Assembly (NCBI GenBank): GCA_947184155.2
Contig: CAMXCT020001680.1
Coordinates: 333,001-397,000, forward strand
DNA length: 64,000 bases
Origin: Cladocopium goreaui
Taxonomy: Eukaryota > Sar > Dinophyceae > Suessiales > Symbiodiniaceae
Direction of reading: 5' to 3'
In this document: one piece after another, positions 1 to 10,558 of the stretch
How positions within the stretch are numbered: the first letter of the stretch is position 1
How the letters are laid out: each line of letters begins with the position of its first letter
The notes under the pieces: generated by a model
Seen by the model: only the letters and a program-made list of their open reading frames with translations
Database searches by the model: none
What the model was told of the DNA's origin: nothing
Program-made: the position numbers and the translations under genes

Positions 1-90
1 TAACATAGCCATGGAAAATCACCATTTGTAATAGGTAAACCATCTATTTCCATGGGCCATTTTCCATGGCTATGTTAAATAAGCAGAGGG
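1..90. mobile_element. TIR family B element, cut by window edge
   Basis: Right part of a family B hairpin element: arms reading CATAGCCATGGAAAA and TTTTCCATGGCTATG, ending in GCAGAGGG followed by TA. The left terminus lies outside the window. Confidence 0.75.
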
Positions 91-619
91 TATGGTTTAC
101 ATCAATATAACTTATACAATATGTATATGCATGTACAGCATGTATTGATTTCTTGATCATGCTGATACTGTACAAAATGGTTGACACATGGTTACAAACC
201 TCTTTTGATAAGGATTGAATCAACATACAATATGGTTAGAATATGATGCACTCACTTACTGGGTAGTAAAATCATAAGGCAACCATGGAAAATTGAGCTG
301 ATCAGGTTCACCCCTAGCGAACACGAATATAATTTCTATTGATTTGCGTTATAGTCCAGACTCATCCAACATGGCAGATATAGACTACAGACATGGCTTC
401 TGCTATTTATATCTATTTATACTTTTGAAAGCAAGAACTAGCACCTCAAAATTAATGATGGCATGACCTTGAGGCGAAAGTCATGCGACCAACTCCTCTG
501 CGCATCTACTGACACGGGGTACAAGGGGGGCACCTCGGAATCCATCGTATTTGAAAAAAGGGAAAGCAGCTTGGGTTGTTGTCGTTTTTTTCCCACCCGT
601 TCTTGCTATTAAAAAAAAC

Positions 620-842
620 CTTTCGGGTCAGGTCACAGTTTTCAAGGATTGGGTGCTTCTCGATCCAGTCCGAGCAGCAATGGACATTTACAGCAAACCG
701 CCCAAAGTGTCGAAGCACAACTGTTCTGTGCAACTCGTTCACATGTGTGAAGCCAGTCAGGCGGGTTGCTTGGTTCATTCCAAGGATGTCGCCAACATCC
801 GCTGTGAAGAGTGGGTCATTTGAAAGGCTCCAGATGGTTATC
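620..842 (-). CDS. Internal exon, unrecognised protein
   Basis: An open 223-bp stretch follows a TTTGGTGCAG acceptor and ends at an AAG|GTTTTT donor. It reads through GDILGMNQATRLTGF and HFGRFAVNVHCC to ENCDLTRK. Mixed polar and hydrophobic composition and no in-frame stop favour coding. The plus strand is also open here (DWVLLDPVRAAMDIY), so strand assignment is not certain. A flanking patch at 900-990 reads ELVDPEVAVATMTGK on the minus strand and may be the preceding exon, but the phases do not join cleanly. No family recognised. Confidence 0.45.
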
Positions 843-1439
843 CTGCACCAAATCACCACCGCTTTGAGTGCTCCATGCTCCATCCCTTGACCGGAACCGT
901 CAAAGAACCTTCCTTTGCAGGAGGTCCAATGACACTGGCCTTGCCCGTCATCGTGGCCACGGCAACCTCGGGATCCACCAATTCAATAGGTCTCGGTGAG
1001 GATTTATAGGTCACAGTAGGGGAGACAAGCCCATAGACCTGGGAGAGAATCGAACGACACCTACGCCACCTACGCCAACCCCGAAATTGATAAAAAACAG
1101 TTGAACAAACAACTGCATGGATATCATAAGATACACATACATAAACTAGTAAACAGCAACCAGTACCAGAAAAAACACTTGAAGAAAGGTAAGGTCAACG
1201 CTGAATTCATAAAACCCTCAACTGTTTAATTGGGATATTAATGACAGATCCCATAATTCAAAATCCCCAGAAGAATCATCCGCCAGTGCCACGCCTGAAA
1301 CCATGGGATCTCCAAAACCCTGGTTGTTTCAATACTCATATGGTCTAAATGTTGGATTTGGGGATAACACCCATACAGTAGTTGGACAGCTCCATATTTT
1401 TGTTTACAATGTCTGGCATCATCAATGGCTCTATACTAA

Positions 1440-1620
1440 CTGGTACTAACTTCATCATCCGTCAGAGAAAGCGCCTGAAAGACCATCATGGCGCTCTGTA
1501 ATTTCCATTCCTTCTCTTTGCGAACCCACCTGAAAAACCAGCCAATCAGCCAGGGATCGGGGCCGATGGGCGATTTGAACCAACCTAAACATTCGGCTAT
1601 TTGCGGATAGTTACTATATA
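1440..1620 (-). CDS. Candidate exon, unrecognised
   Basis: Minus-strand open stretch reading AECLGWFKSP, then WLIGWFFRWVRKEKEW and SAMMVFQALSLTDDEV. It is Trp-rich and amphipathic and could be a membrane-proximal segment. An internal TTACAG may be the true acceptor, in which case only SAMMVFQALSLTDDEV is coded. It lies upstream of the 620-842 exon on the same strand and could belong to the same gene. No family recognised. Confidence 0.35.
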
Positions 1621-2483
1621 TGAACAAACTGTTTGTTGGCGACCAAAAGCATTGAATAGATATGCAATTTGCATTTTACCACCCAAAAAAAGGTGGATTG
1701 ATGTGGATTGAAATAATTGAACAAAGAAACATGACCTTGCCAATCAAAACTATTGGTGCACAAATGAACCATTGTCATTTTGTCACCAGAACAAAGGGGA
1801 CGATCCGGTAGCTTCCTCGCCAGTGTAGCCTGTCCTTATTTGCAGGATCTAGGACCTCAAATATTCATGGCCAATCTTTGATACCCTTTATTCCCTTTAT
1901 TTATACTGGGTAGTAAACAATATATCCCCATTTATGGCAAGCGATTAAAGTACGTATAGCTACCTCAAAAAAAAACGAACAAGTAAAATCCGAGTCCAAC
2001 AAAATATGAGAAACTGAATCTCGGATTAAACCCGTGTGGGGTAGCTCAAAACAATCCAAGTCTTTCACCCAAAATGAGAAACTGGACCCTCACTGAATCT
2101 TTCTTGGTGATTCAAGACTTCTTTGGAAGTCGTGTGGAAGCTACCCACCCAGATGATCTCCACCTACGCAGTACCATGCCCAGCTGCAAGCAACATGGTG
2201 GTTTTGCAGTCACGTCATGTTTCTTGGTTAAATCCCAAGTTGTGATGGAGTTAGATCATTGAAAAACATGTCATTGTTGTTGGTTCACTTAAATCACCAG
2301 GTGAAAAATGGGTCAAGTTACCCGGTTAGCTTTTGTTGCTTGTCAAAACCAATTAAAGGTTTCCTGAAATGGGGGTTCCCCATGGTTCCCCTAAATCATC
2401 CATAATTTGAATAGGATTTTCCATTATAAGCCCAGCATTTTGGGGATCCCACATTGATGGAACTTAAACGTTTAAGGCATCAC

Positions 2484-2553
2484 CGTTGCCCGGGTCAGCC
2501 CCATCTCGGCTCCCAACATCTCGGACAACATCTGTCCCTTGACCTGTTGGAAG
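2484..2553 (-). CDS. Short internal exon, unrecognised
   Basis: A 70-bp GC-rich island in AT-rich sequence. Acceptor CTTCCAACAG, then an open frame through VKGQMLSEMLGAEMG to LTRAT, then a CG|GTGATG donor. The high third-position GC and clean splice sites support an exon; function is unknown. Confidence 0.45.
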
Positions 2554-3519
2554 CACAGTGGTTACTTGTGGCTAGCTTTCATGCTCCATGTGTGTTTGAA
2601 TATGGTGCATACATAGGTAATTTTAGATACATACGTATGTATGTATATATGTTATATATAAAAATTACATATGTATGTATGTGTATATCATCTCGAGAAG
2701 AGGACTAAAGCATATGATGTGTCATTCATATTTCTCGGAGATTTATGGATCTGTGGGTGTGTCTGAAAATGGAGGCTTACATACGTATGTTTACCTCTCA
2801 ATAGTTTTCATACGTTTTCATGAGCATTTCGTCATAGAGAAAAATAGGTGTTTTCAAAGTAGTGGATTTGCGGATGCCCAATTTCTTGGACAAAGGGCCC
2901 TATGCTACATGGTGCTGGTAATTTACCTACATGGCTGGGCCATGTTTGGTGTAAATGGTGGCAAATATATGGGAAACTTCCACATGCATGGAACATCTTG
3001 GCACTACTATCTTGACCGGGGAATGTCGAACCATGAGCAAAAAATGATTGTATCTGCGGAGGTGCGCACAACAAACCTGAGTATAGACACATCATCTGTG
3101 TTGGGGATGTAAGCAGGATATATAATATCAGAAACATAAAATAGAGGACCGCAACAAGCCTTCATGAATGTCCTGTCCATCCTTTCATCATTCAAAAAAC
3201 TACATTTCAACATATATCCCAGGCATTTTCCCAGGAGTTTACCTAGGATCAGCCCATTTTCCACGGAAAAAAACAGGTTCATATTGCTCACTTTCTAAGT
3301 GGGATGATCCTCTAGGCTTAGACCAACTCGGAGTGGATGAGTCTCACAGTTTTTTCTTGGCCTCTGAATTCAACAAGTACTTGAAATCACCTGCTTCCTG
3401 AACTTTTCCAGACAGAACGGCTGCTTTCACCTGAAATCTACATCAATTTCCTGTAAATGACGAGGTGGAGCAATTAAACGATAACCCTTTTCGCCAAAAA
3501 AAAAATATGCCAATTTTCT

Positions 3520-3629
3520 CTGGTTGGTGGTATACCTACCCCTCTGAAAAATGATGGAGTTCGTCAGTTGGGATGATGAAATTCCCAACTGAATGGAAAA
3601 ATAAAATTCATGTTCCAACCACCAACCAG
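3520..3629. mobile_element. TIR family A element
   Basis: Ends CTGGTTGGTGG and CCACCAACCAG, 110 bp, with the family-internal motif CCTCTGAAAAATGATGG. The flanking tetranucleotides TTCT and TTTT are an imperfect duplication. Confidence 0.8.
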
Positions 3630-3720
3630 TTTTCCATATATTTTCATACATGTTCCATAAACCATAGATATCCCACAGATTTTCCATATTTTTCCCCATA
3701 TTTTCCCATATATTTTTCCT

Positions 3721-3840
3721 AAATCCGGCGCCCTCGCCTCTCCGAGATCGGACTTGAAACTAAACGGGCCCGAGACCTACGCTGCAGGGTTTCAAGGTGG
3801 GGCCCTGGTCTACGATAGCCAAGTTGGAGCAATGAACTTG
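3721..3840 (+). CDS. Exon ending in a strong donor, unrecognised
   Basis: Plus-strand open frame reading SGALASPRSDLKLNG, ETYAAGFQGGALVYD and SQVGAMNL, then a TTG|GTGAGG donor. GC content rises sharply relative to its flanks. The acceptor is unclear; a CCCACAG at about 3679 would keep the frame open. It may belong with the plus-strand exon at 5968, though their phases do not join directly. Function unknown. Confidence 0.45.
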
Positions 3841-4189
3841 GTGAGGGTTGATTAGTAACCCAATCACTCACCATTTCTTATAGTTTTGGTTATGGTTGTT
3901 GTTCTGAACATATTTTTCTGTGCTTAAAAGAAATAAATAAACCATCATTGATTAGGGGGATATAACATGATATAAATACATGTAGTATTCATGGTGAACC
4001 CACCCATGCCGACCCATGGAATGGCATGCCAAAAGATGCCTTCTGTTCAGGACAGCACACAAGGGTAGAAATGGACCATGAACTTTACCAATTTGGCCCA
4101 TGAATCATCATTAATGATAGTAAAGTTGCGCAATTGCCCTTTGTCATCATAAATAAAAGGTAAGTAACCATCAAAAGTAATCATAAATC

Positions 4190-4345
4190 AATAGAAATCA
4201 ATAAAAATCAATAGAAATCAATAGAAATCCCATAGAAATGCCATGGAAATCCCATGGACATCCCATGGAAATCCCATAGAAATCACATAGAAATCCATAG
4301 AAATCCCATGGAAGTCCCATAGAAATCAATAGAAATCATCATCAA
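4190..4345. repeat. GAAATCCCATA-type short repeat
   Basis: Imperfect 10-12 bp tandem units (AATCCCATAGA variants), related in sequence to the 55-bp array at 38.6-40.1 kb. Otherwise 3.84-4.98 kb holds no gene I can support, only part of a family B end near 4500-4545. Confidence 0.6.
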
Positions 4346-4984
4346 TGGCCCATAGATATCATCATAAATCACAGATATCATGGGTCCTTGATTTTGACCA
4401 AACACCCTCTGGTGAGGTATGGTTGAAATACCCGGCCTGGTAAATATACAAAAAACTATGGAACATGGCCCAGTCGAAATAGTTGATTTACCCATTAAAC
4501 ATGGGTGGATCTTTCCAGATGGTATGTTTACCAGAGGGTATGTTAAAACTTTGGATCTGATATGATGGATCACCTCCTTGACGATCAGAACTCAGATCAT
4601 TTCTGCAGAAAATGTAAGGCCTTGCCGTCTGGCTTTGTGATGATGAAAGAGCACCTAAATAACTATAGATTGATTTCCAAGTTGAATAACAGTATGACTC
4701 AAGATCAAGATTGCAAATCCACACGTAGCCAACAGTGATAATGCAAAAGCGAGCTTTGAAAAATGGCTTAAAACACATATCTAACACTATCTAACTATAC
4801 TTAAAATCCCAAACCCACTCACAATGACCACAAACCCAACAGTTATTCCAGAAATCAACCGGAAAGGGATGCCGCACCACGACTGTATCATCGTTGACCA
4901 CCATGGCGGTGGATGCATACCTGGCTGAATGACCGGTTGACCCTTGAAGTACCCATCAAAATGAGTCACGTTATTCAATTTTAG

Positions 4985-5049
4985 CTGGTTGGTGGTTGAG
5001 CCACCCCTCTGAAAAATATGAGTCAGTTGGGATGATGAAATTCCCAATA
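4985..5049. mobile_element. TIR family A element, right half lost
   Basis: Starts CTGGTTGGTGG and carries the CCTCTGAAAAATATGAG core, but runs into an AT microsatellite with no CCACCAACCAG end. Confidence 0.6.
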
Positions 5050-5062
5050 TATATATATATAT

Positions 5063-5788
5063 ATACGAGGGTTTAATTCCCCCACCCCCGGTAAACTTCT
5101 ACATTCATTGAAGATCTTCAATAAGGGTTTAATTCTCCCACCCCTTTTAAACTTCTACATTCATTGAAGATCTTCAATAAGGGTTTATTCTCCCACCCCT
5201 TTTAAACTTCTACATTCATTGAAGATATCCAACAAGGGTTTAATTCTCCCACTCCCGTTAAACTTCTACATTCATTGAAGATCTTCAATAAGGGTTTAAT
5301 TCTCCCACCCCCGTTAAACTTCTACATTCATTGAAGATCTTCAATAAGGGTTTAATTCTCCCACCCCCGTTAAACTTCTACATTCATTGAAGATCTTCAA
5401 TAAGGGTTTAATTCTCCCACCCCCGTTAAACTTCTACATTCATTGAAGATCTTCAATAAGGGTTTAATTCTCCCACCCCCGTTAAACTTCTACATTCATT
5501 GAAGATCTTCAATAAGGGTTTAATTCTCCCACCCCCGTTAAACTTCTACATTCATTGAAGATCTTCAATAAGGGTTTAATTCTCCCACCCCCGTTAAACT
5601 TCTACATTCATTGAAGATCTTCAATAAGGGTTTAATTCTCCCACCCCCGTTAAACTTCTACATTCATTGAAGATCTCAATAAGGGTTTAATTCTGTTAAA
5701 CTTCTACATCATTGAAGTCAATAAGGGTTTAATTCTCCCACCCCCGTTAAACTTCTACATTCATTGAAGATCGTCAATAAGGGTTTGA
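5063..5788 (+). repeat. 56-bp satellite array, about 13 units
   Basis: Head-to-tail units GGGTTTAATTCTCCCACC + CCCGTTAAACTTCTACATTC + ATTGAAGATCTTCAATAA. Each intact unit holds the perfect 16-bp palindrome ATTGAAGATCTTCAAT. Units near 5690-5730 are shortened. The array passes into a GAT microsatellite (5785-5852) and a tail CGGGCAAAACCCAGGCATT at 5877-5905, the same order as in the copy at 15.7-16.6 kb. Confidence 0.9.
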
Positions 5789-5967
5789 TGATGTTGATGA
5801 TGATGATGATTATGTTGATGAACATGATGTTGGTGATGATGATGATGATGATGCGTCGCCCGTCGTCATTGCGGGTCCGGGCAAAACCCAGGCATTTGCC
5901 GTTATACGCGCAACGTAGTTATATATATATATATGTTATATGCATCCGAAATTGGTCCAATTCCCAG

Positions 5968-6082
5968 TGGAACTGCCCGGGCTTGAAGCCGCCAGAAGTT
6001 CCATGAAGGAGAAGAGAACCACGGTGAGGTCCAACCAGTTCCTGGGCTCTCAGTCGGCCATCAAGTGGGAATCTACTAGCTG
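5968..6082 (+). CDS. Internal exon abutting a family A-like sequence
   Basis: Acceptor CCAATTCCCAG, then an open frame through ELPGLEAARSSMKEKRTT and FLGSQSAIKWES. A degenerate family A element begins (CTGGGTGGTCGAG) where coding appears to stop, so the donor may lie inside the element. An alternative donor ACG|GTGAGG lies at 6023. No family recognised. Confidence 0.4.
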
Positions 6083-6239
6083 GGTGGTCGAGCCCTATAC
6101 CGCTGAAAAATATGAGGGTGGTTTTGGGATGGTTATTCCAGGTATTTCATACTTACTACCTCGGGAAAGGTTCTCCTTGGCCCGCCCCGGCCATTTCAAC
6201 ATACGGGATCCACCTCAGTTAAACATACGTTAAATACAA

Positions 6240-6640
6240 TCGCTTTACCAGGGGTGGAGAAATTCAGGCAAAAATGGGGGTATCATTGTTGTAGATTAGC
6301 AGATAAATAACAGGCTGATGGCATGTCTGATTGACGCATGGAGACACATTCACCTTCCCTCCCTCCATTGCATTCGGGAGATAAAAAATTCGCCCGTCCT
6401 CTTATCAGAACAGTTTGTTGCAGGGGATGAACAAGGGATCACCGCCTTGAGGCGGGTGTGGGTTTTCTACAATTGTGCACTTGGTGATTGAATAAAAAAT
6501 CACCATTTTACACTGTAATTTACAGTATTTTATGCTTTTGATCTATGATGTTTTGAGGTTTGCTGCAAAATGTCAAAATGTCAAAAAAAAACTTTGGGAA
6601 TTCCGCAACATCTGCTTGAGGTTCAATGCATTTTTTTCAG
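6240..6640. other. No gene seen
   Basis: AT-rich sequence downstream of the transposase stop, with a small palindromic patch (ACTGTAATTTACAGT, near 6511). I could not find a terminal inverted repeat that would mark the transposon end. Confidence 0.5.
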
Positions 6641-6647
6641 TGCTCTT

Positions 6648-7170
6648 TCAGTCGGCATTCTTCGTTTTGAAGAGCTGGCCCAAAGCCTGGATGTATTGAT
6701 GCTGGTGTGCAAATCTAAATTGCCATGATCTCACATAGATCATCAGCTTTTTATTGAGGCGTCCTCTGTACAACGTCTTCACAGTCTTTGGAATCCATGA
6801 CTGCATACTTTTCCAACGGGAATCAGCTATCTGAGTTCCTATGTTTCGACCTCTGAGAAATTCTTGACGACGATGGCTCACCTGCTTAATACGAAAACCT
6901 TTTCTCATCTCTTTGGAAACCTTTGGCCATGCCAAAGCACCATCCGAGTATAACATGGTGTTTTTCTGTATTCTATCCAACAAACAGCTTTGCCTCACAT
7001 CATCTGCAGACTCAACTGGTGGCCTAGAAGCAGGAAGTTGAAGGCGTGGCTCCATAGCCTCGAGCAAACACTTCGAAGTCGAACGTTCGAATGCACCAAG
7101 TAGACCATAGTGAAGAATGAAATTCTTGGCCTTCTGGCATTTTGCCTGGTTGGAAAAGTTACCATTCGGA
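6648..7170 (-). CDS. ISXO2/Merlin-type transposase, exon 2 (C-terminal)
   Basis: Second exon of the transposase, about 173 residues. Near its middle is LYSDGALAWPKV, matching the second catalytic Asp context of ISXO2-like (IS1595/IS1016/Merlin) DDE enzymes. KQVSHRRQEF and GTQIADSRWKSM follow about 40 residues later, as in the H-V-H and H-T-N-x-I-E-x-W block. The catalytic Glu position appears to be Asp here (AD-x-R-W), so the triad may read DDD or the enzyme may be impaired. Splicing from 7235 to 7170 (GT...CAG, 64 bp) keeps phase; the better-looking TTTACAG at 7199 leads to a stop. Confidence 0.65.
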
Positions 7171-7234
7171 CTGCTTGAGAGAAAAGGAGGAGTTCAAACT
7201 GTAAAGATAAAAGAAAAGATGAAGAAAAAATTAC
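7171..7234 (-). other. 64-bp intron of the transposase gene
   Basis: GTAATT donor and CAAGCAG acceptor; removal joins phase 2 to phase 2 and separates the first catalytic Asp from the second. An internal TTTACAG gives a 36-bp intron but breaks the frame. Confidence 0.5.
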
Positions 7235-8040
7235 CATTGCGTGCAAAGTGCTGGATGTTTTGCAGTCAAAGCACGAACCTGTGGCAGAAACTTGGTAGTC
7301 TTTTTCGAAACCCATGCTGTGCGGACTTTGTGTCCATCCAACTCGACCTCCTTCCGAAGCCGCATGCTGTAGTTGAGTTCAGCACCAGCTTTCGCTTCCA
7401 TCTCTCGAAGGCACGTGTACAAACGAGCAATGGGTTTCTCACTGCATCCAATCGTCTGAGCAACGGCCAATGGACTCACACACTTGGTAGCAGCACAGTA
7501 GGAACGAATGGCAACCAACAAGCCCGTGGCGGAAAGACCCCGTCCAAGACTTTGAGGTAGTCCATAGCTATGGTTCAAAGCAGTGATCCTTTTTCTACAA
7601 TACGCCCATTTGCAACGATACTCCACAGTCTTCCCTTTGTTGTCAGCTTGATACAGATTGTATCTCTTGCAAAAAGGACATCTTTGCGGTGCTTTCAAAA
7701 AGCCTATTTTTTGAAGCTCCTTGACTGCATTCTGTTCATCTCCCTTGAGATGCTCCTGCTTTCTTCTCTTCTCACGTCTAACCTTGTCGTCTTGCAAGCG
7801 TTTCCTTTTACCTGAGTATGTGTCCTTTGCCTTTTTTTTCCTGTCACCAAATTTTTGTCTTCTGGGTCTAGTCTTTCCTTTGCGACCAGTTTGCTTGGAA
7901 TTCAATCTCTGGTCATCTTTGTAAATGGCCAACAGCTTTCTATAGCGAGCAGCACCGGGAGCTTCGCACCGAAGAACATTGTGACCTTTGCGGCCACAAA
8001 GGCTACATTGATGTAGCTGCTTGGTCGGACGAGCGGGCAT
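7235..8040 (-). CDS. ISXO2/Merlin-type transposase, exon 1 (zinc knuckle, zinc ribbon, first Asp)
   Basis: Cut-and-paste DDE transposase, N-terminal part (268 codons; about 442 residues with exon 2). A CCHC zinc knuckle lies at residues 12-25 (CSLCGRKGHNVLRC). A Lys/Arg-rich stretch at about 50-100 is probably a nuclear targeting or DNA-contact region. A zinc ribbon follows (CPFC...YRCKW-x2-CRKR), then a helix-turn-helix region (AVAQTIGCSEKPIARLY). ELDGHKVRTAW carries the first catalytic Asp. This order matches ISXO2-like transposases; the knuckle is an addition. The start chosen is the ATG at 8040, but the frame is open a little further. A companion ORF ends 150 bp upstream. Confidence 0.65.
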
Positions 8041-8191
8041 TGCTCCGAAGCAGCTTCGATGATGGATACATGTTTAGAAGCAACATGGCATGATGCAAAA
8101 TGGCAAGTTAGCACGATGGCAAGACAAGTAACTTAAAACTATGACACCACAAGTTCAACTATACAATCGCAGCGTCCTTTTAGACCAGCCG

Positions 8192-9052
8192 TCAAGCTCC
8201 ATTTGTGTTCAGTTCAAAAGTCCTTCTCATCTTTGAGCTATCGAACGCTATACCATTGGCAATCTCAACACAATTGAAAGAAGCCCACACGCCAGCAGCT
8301 TCATCGACATCTTCCCAAGTCATGCCAGCCGAATCCTGCATCTGCTCAAGCGTGATCCAAGGGTGAGGAAGAAACCCACGTAATGATAGCTCCAGCAACG
8401 TGTCCATAAACCTAGGATTGACTTCAGAGAACAAGCCATATAAACGATAGCGGCCTTCAAACTTCCTCCGTTTTTTTTGGGTGGAAAAAAGGGACATAAG
8501 AGAAAAAATCTCACGAAGACACCTGTCATAGTGAGCTCCCGTGTGATCCATTGCAGCCCCATAATTTTCAGGCACTTGAACAGTTGTAGCTACTTCAGGA
8601 GGAGGTTGCCAAGCTCCACGTGCTCGGACAGACGCAGCAGTTTCGTAAGGGCCTGAAGACAAAGTGGACGGCAAAGTCATCTGTTGAAAGCGGCTCAAGT
8701 CTACAGAAACAGTGTGCACCACCGAAGGTTCACGAGCACGAACTGGGCCCCACAAACGAATCTTCTCGCGATGCAACATATTGGCCCGAATGCTTTTCCG
8801 AAACGAATCTGCTCTTTGGAAGTCACCATTCACTGTCAAAGTTTCTGCTTCACGAAATCCAAGTCGCTGAATGGCTTCCAAGGCTCTGCGTTCCAAGCCT
8901 GCCTTGGTTTGTGCGTGAGTCACCATTCCTGCACGTTCAATGACAGCGCGGCAAAATCTCTCATGAGCATCATTCGTGGCAAAGACAGGCACGTGCAACA
9001 TCGGCAGCAAGCGTTCTTTCAAAGGTTTGCAGCACCAGATAACTGGAATATC
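8192..9052 (-). CDS. Companion ORF upstream of transposase, main exon
   Basis: An open frame of 286 codons starting after a TGAAG acceptor: DIPVIWCCKPLKERLLP, then HERFCRAVIERAGMV, KIRLWGPVRAREPSV, YGAAMDHTGAHYDRC, RYRLYGLFSEVNPRF and a C-terminus with WEDVDEAAGVWASFN. Rich in Arg and Trp, with no membrane segment. I recognise no domain. The stop lies 150 bp before the transposase start on the same strand, so it may be an accessory protein of the same transposon. It could also be the 5' part of one longer gene, since a GA donor lies just before the stop (AAT G|GAGCTT). Confidence 0.55.
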   Translation of the reverse strand, partial: DIPVIWCCKPLKERLLPMLHVPVFATNDAHERFCRAVIERAGMVTHAQTKAGLERRALEAIQRLGFREAETLTVNGDFQRADSFRKSIRANMLHREKIRLWGPVRAREPSVVHTVSVDLSRFQQMTLPSTLSSGPYETAASVRARGAWQPPPEVATTVQVPENYGAAMDHTGAHYDRCLREIFSLMSLFSTQKKRRKFEGRYRLYGLFSEVNPRFMDTLLELSLRGFLPHPWITLEQMQDSAGMTWEDVDEAAGVWASFNCVEIANGIAFDSSKMRRTFELNTNGA

Positions 9053-9126
9053 CTTCAGGGCAATTCAAGCAAAAATGAACGAGATGTCTACGAAATCATT
9101 CAATGTTCTCAATGCGTTCAAGATGC

Positions 9127-9340
9127 AATGGCTCCAAAATCTCGTGCCAACGTAGCAGCAGGAGAACCACGATCCATGTCGTCTAACTCGCTTTCCGTTG
9201 CAGCGGGCACATGATCCGTGGGCACTGCAAGCGCAACTGTGACCGTGGCCTCCTCTGCAGTCTCATGAGCAGGTGCAACGGTAGCCAAGGTTGCACCAGC
9301 TTCAGGAGAAGAGGTCCTGAATCTTTCGTCAACTTGCTCT
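9127..9340 (-). CDS. Candidate first exon of the companion gene
   Basis: Open minus-strand frame with strong coding texture: VDERFRTSSPEAGATLA, TVAPAHETAEEATVTVA, ESELDDMDRGSPAATLA. Acidic and Ala/Thr-rich, probably disordered. A GC donor (ATT|GCATC) joins in phase to the exon starting at 9052, with an intron of about 74 bp. The 5' boundary is uncertain because a TGA lies just upstream. Confidence 0.45.
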
Positions 9341-9349
9341 ATTCATGTA

Positions 9350-9980
9350 AAACTTTTGCTGTAGTCATGTAGCTGCTTTTATTTACATATATATGTATAT
9401 AAATATACATTTGAACATGAATACATAGTTAAAAATACCTTTTACACATATATATTGAAATATGTGTAATATATATATATATATATTTATTTACCAGCCA
9501 TATATATATATATATATGTCAAACATAAGTGCTAACGAGACACCTAGAAGATACAGCCACTGGTGAATGCAACTGCAGAGACAACGCGTTGGAGTGCACT
9601 GACCATGGAGACCTGTTCGGAATCATCAAAAACATTTTACAAATCCTTTTAATGAGATTCTACAATCATACAGTCATAGAATGTACTTTTATCATCTTGG
9701 ATCATGTATAACTCCCCAAAAAAGCTACTGAGGATGATATGTTCAAAAACAAGACATCATTAAGATAAAAAAATAAATGTTGTTAAAGACGCATTGAAAC
9801 CCAGTCGCTGGAACCTTGCCAATGTCCTCCGCGGAGGTGTAACGGGATGACCGGACATCAAAAAAGAGCTGCGGAAAATGGCCATCATGACAAAAAAATA
9901 CGATCCAATAAATCTGACCGACATCATGAGTTCATGACAAAAAAATAAAATCCAATAAAATCTGACCGACACCATGAGTT
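9350..9980. repeat. AT microsatellites and a 50-bp tandem duplication
   Basis: TA-rich stretches at 9380-9520. At about 9885-9975 a unit starting CATGACAAAAAAATA and containing TCCAATAAATCTGACCG occurs twice. No gene seen. Confidence 0.6.
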
Positions 9981-10012
9981 GGTGCGCGCATGAACCGACC
10001 TCAGACGCGTCA

Positions 10013-10335
10013 GAAAGGAACGTTATCATCCCCCCCCACCCCCCCCCACCCAGTCAAGGTAGCAAGACGTCAGCAACAACGTTCAGCAACGTGTCTTCCG
10101 AAGCGTCCCCTTACAGTCGAAAGGAACGTTATCATCCCCCCCCCCGGTCAAGGTAGCAAGACGTCAGCACCAACGTTCAGCAACGTATCTTCCGAAGCGT
10201 CCCCTTACAGTCGAAAGGAACGTTATCATCCCCCCCCCCACCCCCCCCCACCCGGTCAAGGTAGCAAGACGTCAGCAACAACGTTGAGCAACGTGTCTTC
10301 GGAAGCGTCCACTTACCGTCGGCAAGAGCGTTAAA
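10013..10335. repeat. C-rich minisatellite, three units of about 100 bp
   Basis: Units begin GAAAGGAACGTTATCATC, pass through a variable poly-C tract and GGTCAAGGTAGCAAGACG, and end in TCTTCCGAAGCGTCC. The copies at about 10016, 10120 and 10214 differ mainly in poly-C length. Confidence 0.8.
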
Positions 10336-10512
10336 CCCGTATACTGACGAAAACGCACAAACGTGGAAATTACCACGCCCGCCTCGGGGCGTTGACCCCA
10401 TGAACAACATCGACTTTCTCTTCATGGGGGACACCCACATTCGCCACAACATCGTCTTTTTTTGCCTCTGTGCTCAGCTTGTTTGCCGCGAAGCTGGTTT
10501 TGCGCCTGTCAC

Positions 10513-10558
10513 CCCCCTCCCACCGGACGGCTTTGTGCTCGTCCGGTGGGAGGGGGGC
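10513..10558. repeat. Perfect 18-bp inverted repeat (hairpin)
   Basis: Arms CCCCCCTCCCACCGGACG and CGTCCGGTGGGAGGGGGG enclose a 10-nt loop (GCTTTGTGCT). The stem is GC-rich and uninterrupted. Function unknown. Confidence 0.85.

Noticed and set aside
925..985. Potassium-channel S6-like peptide (MTLALPVIVA) on the plus strand
   Set aside because: No selectivity-filter sequence nearby, and the minus strand reads a better coding frame.
5063..5788. CRISPR-like array
   Set aside because: The 56-bp units are contiguous with no unique spacers, and the context is eukaryotic.
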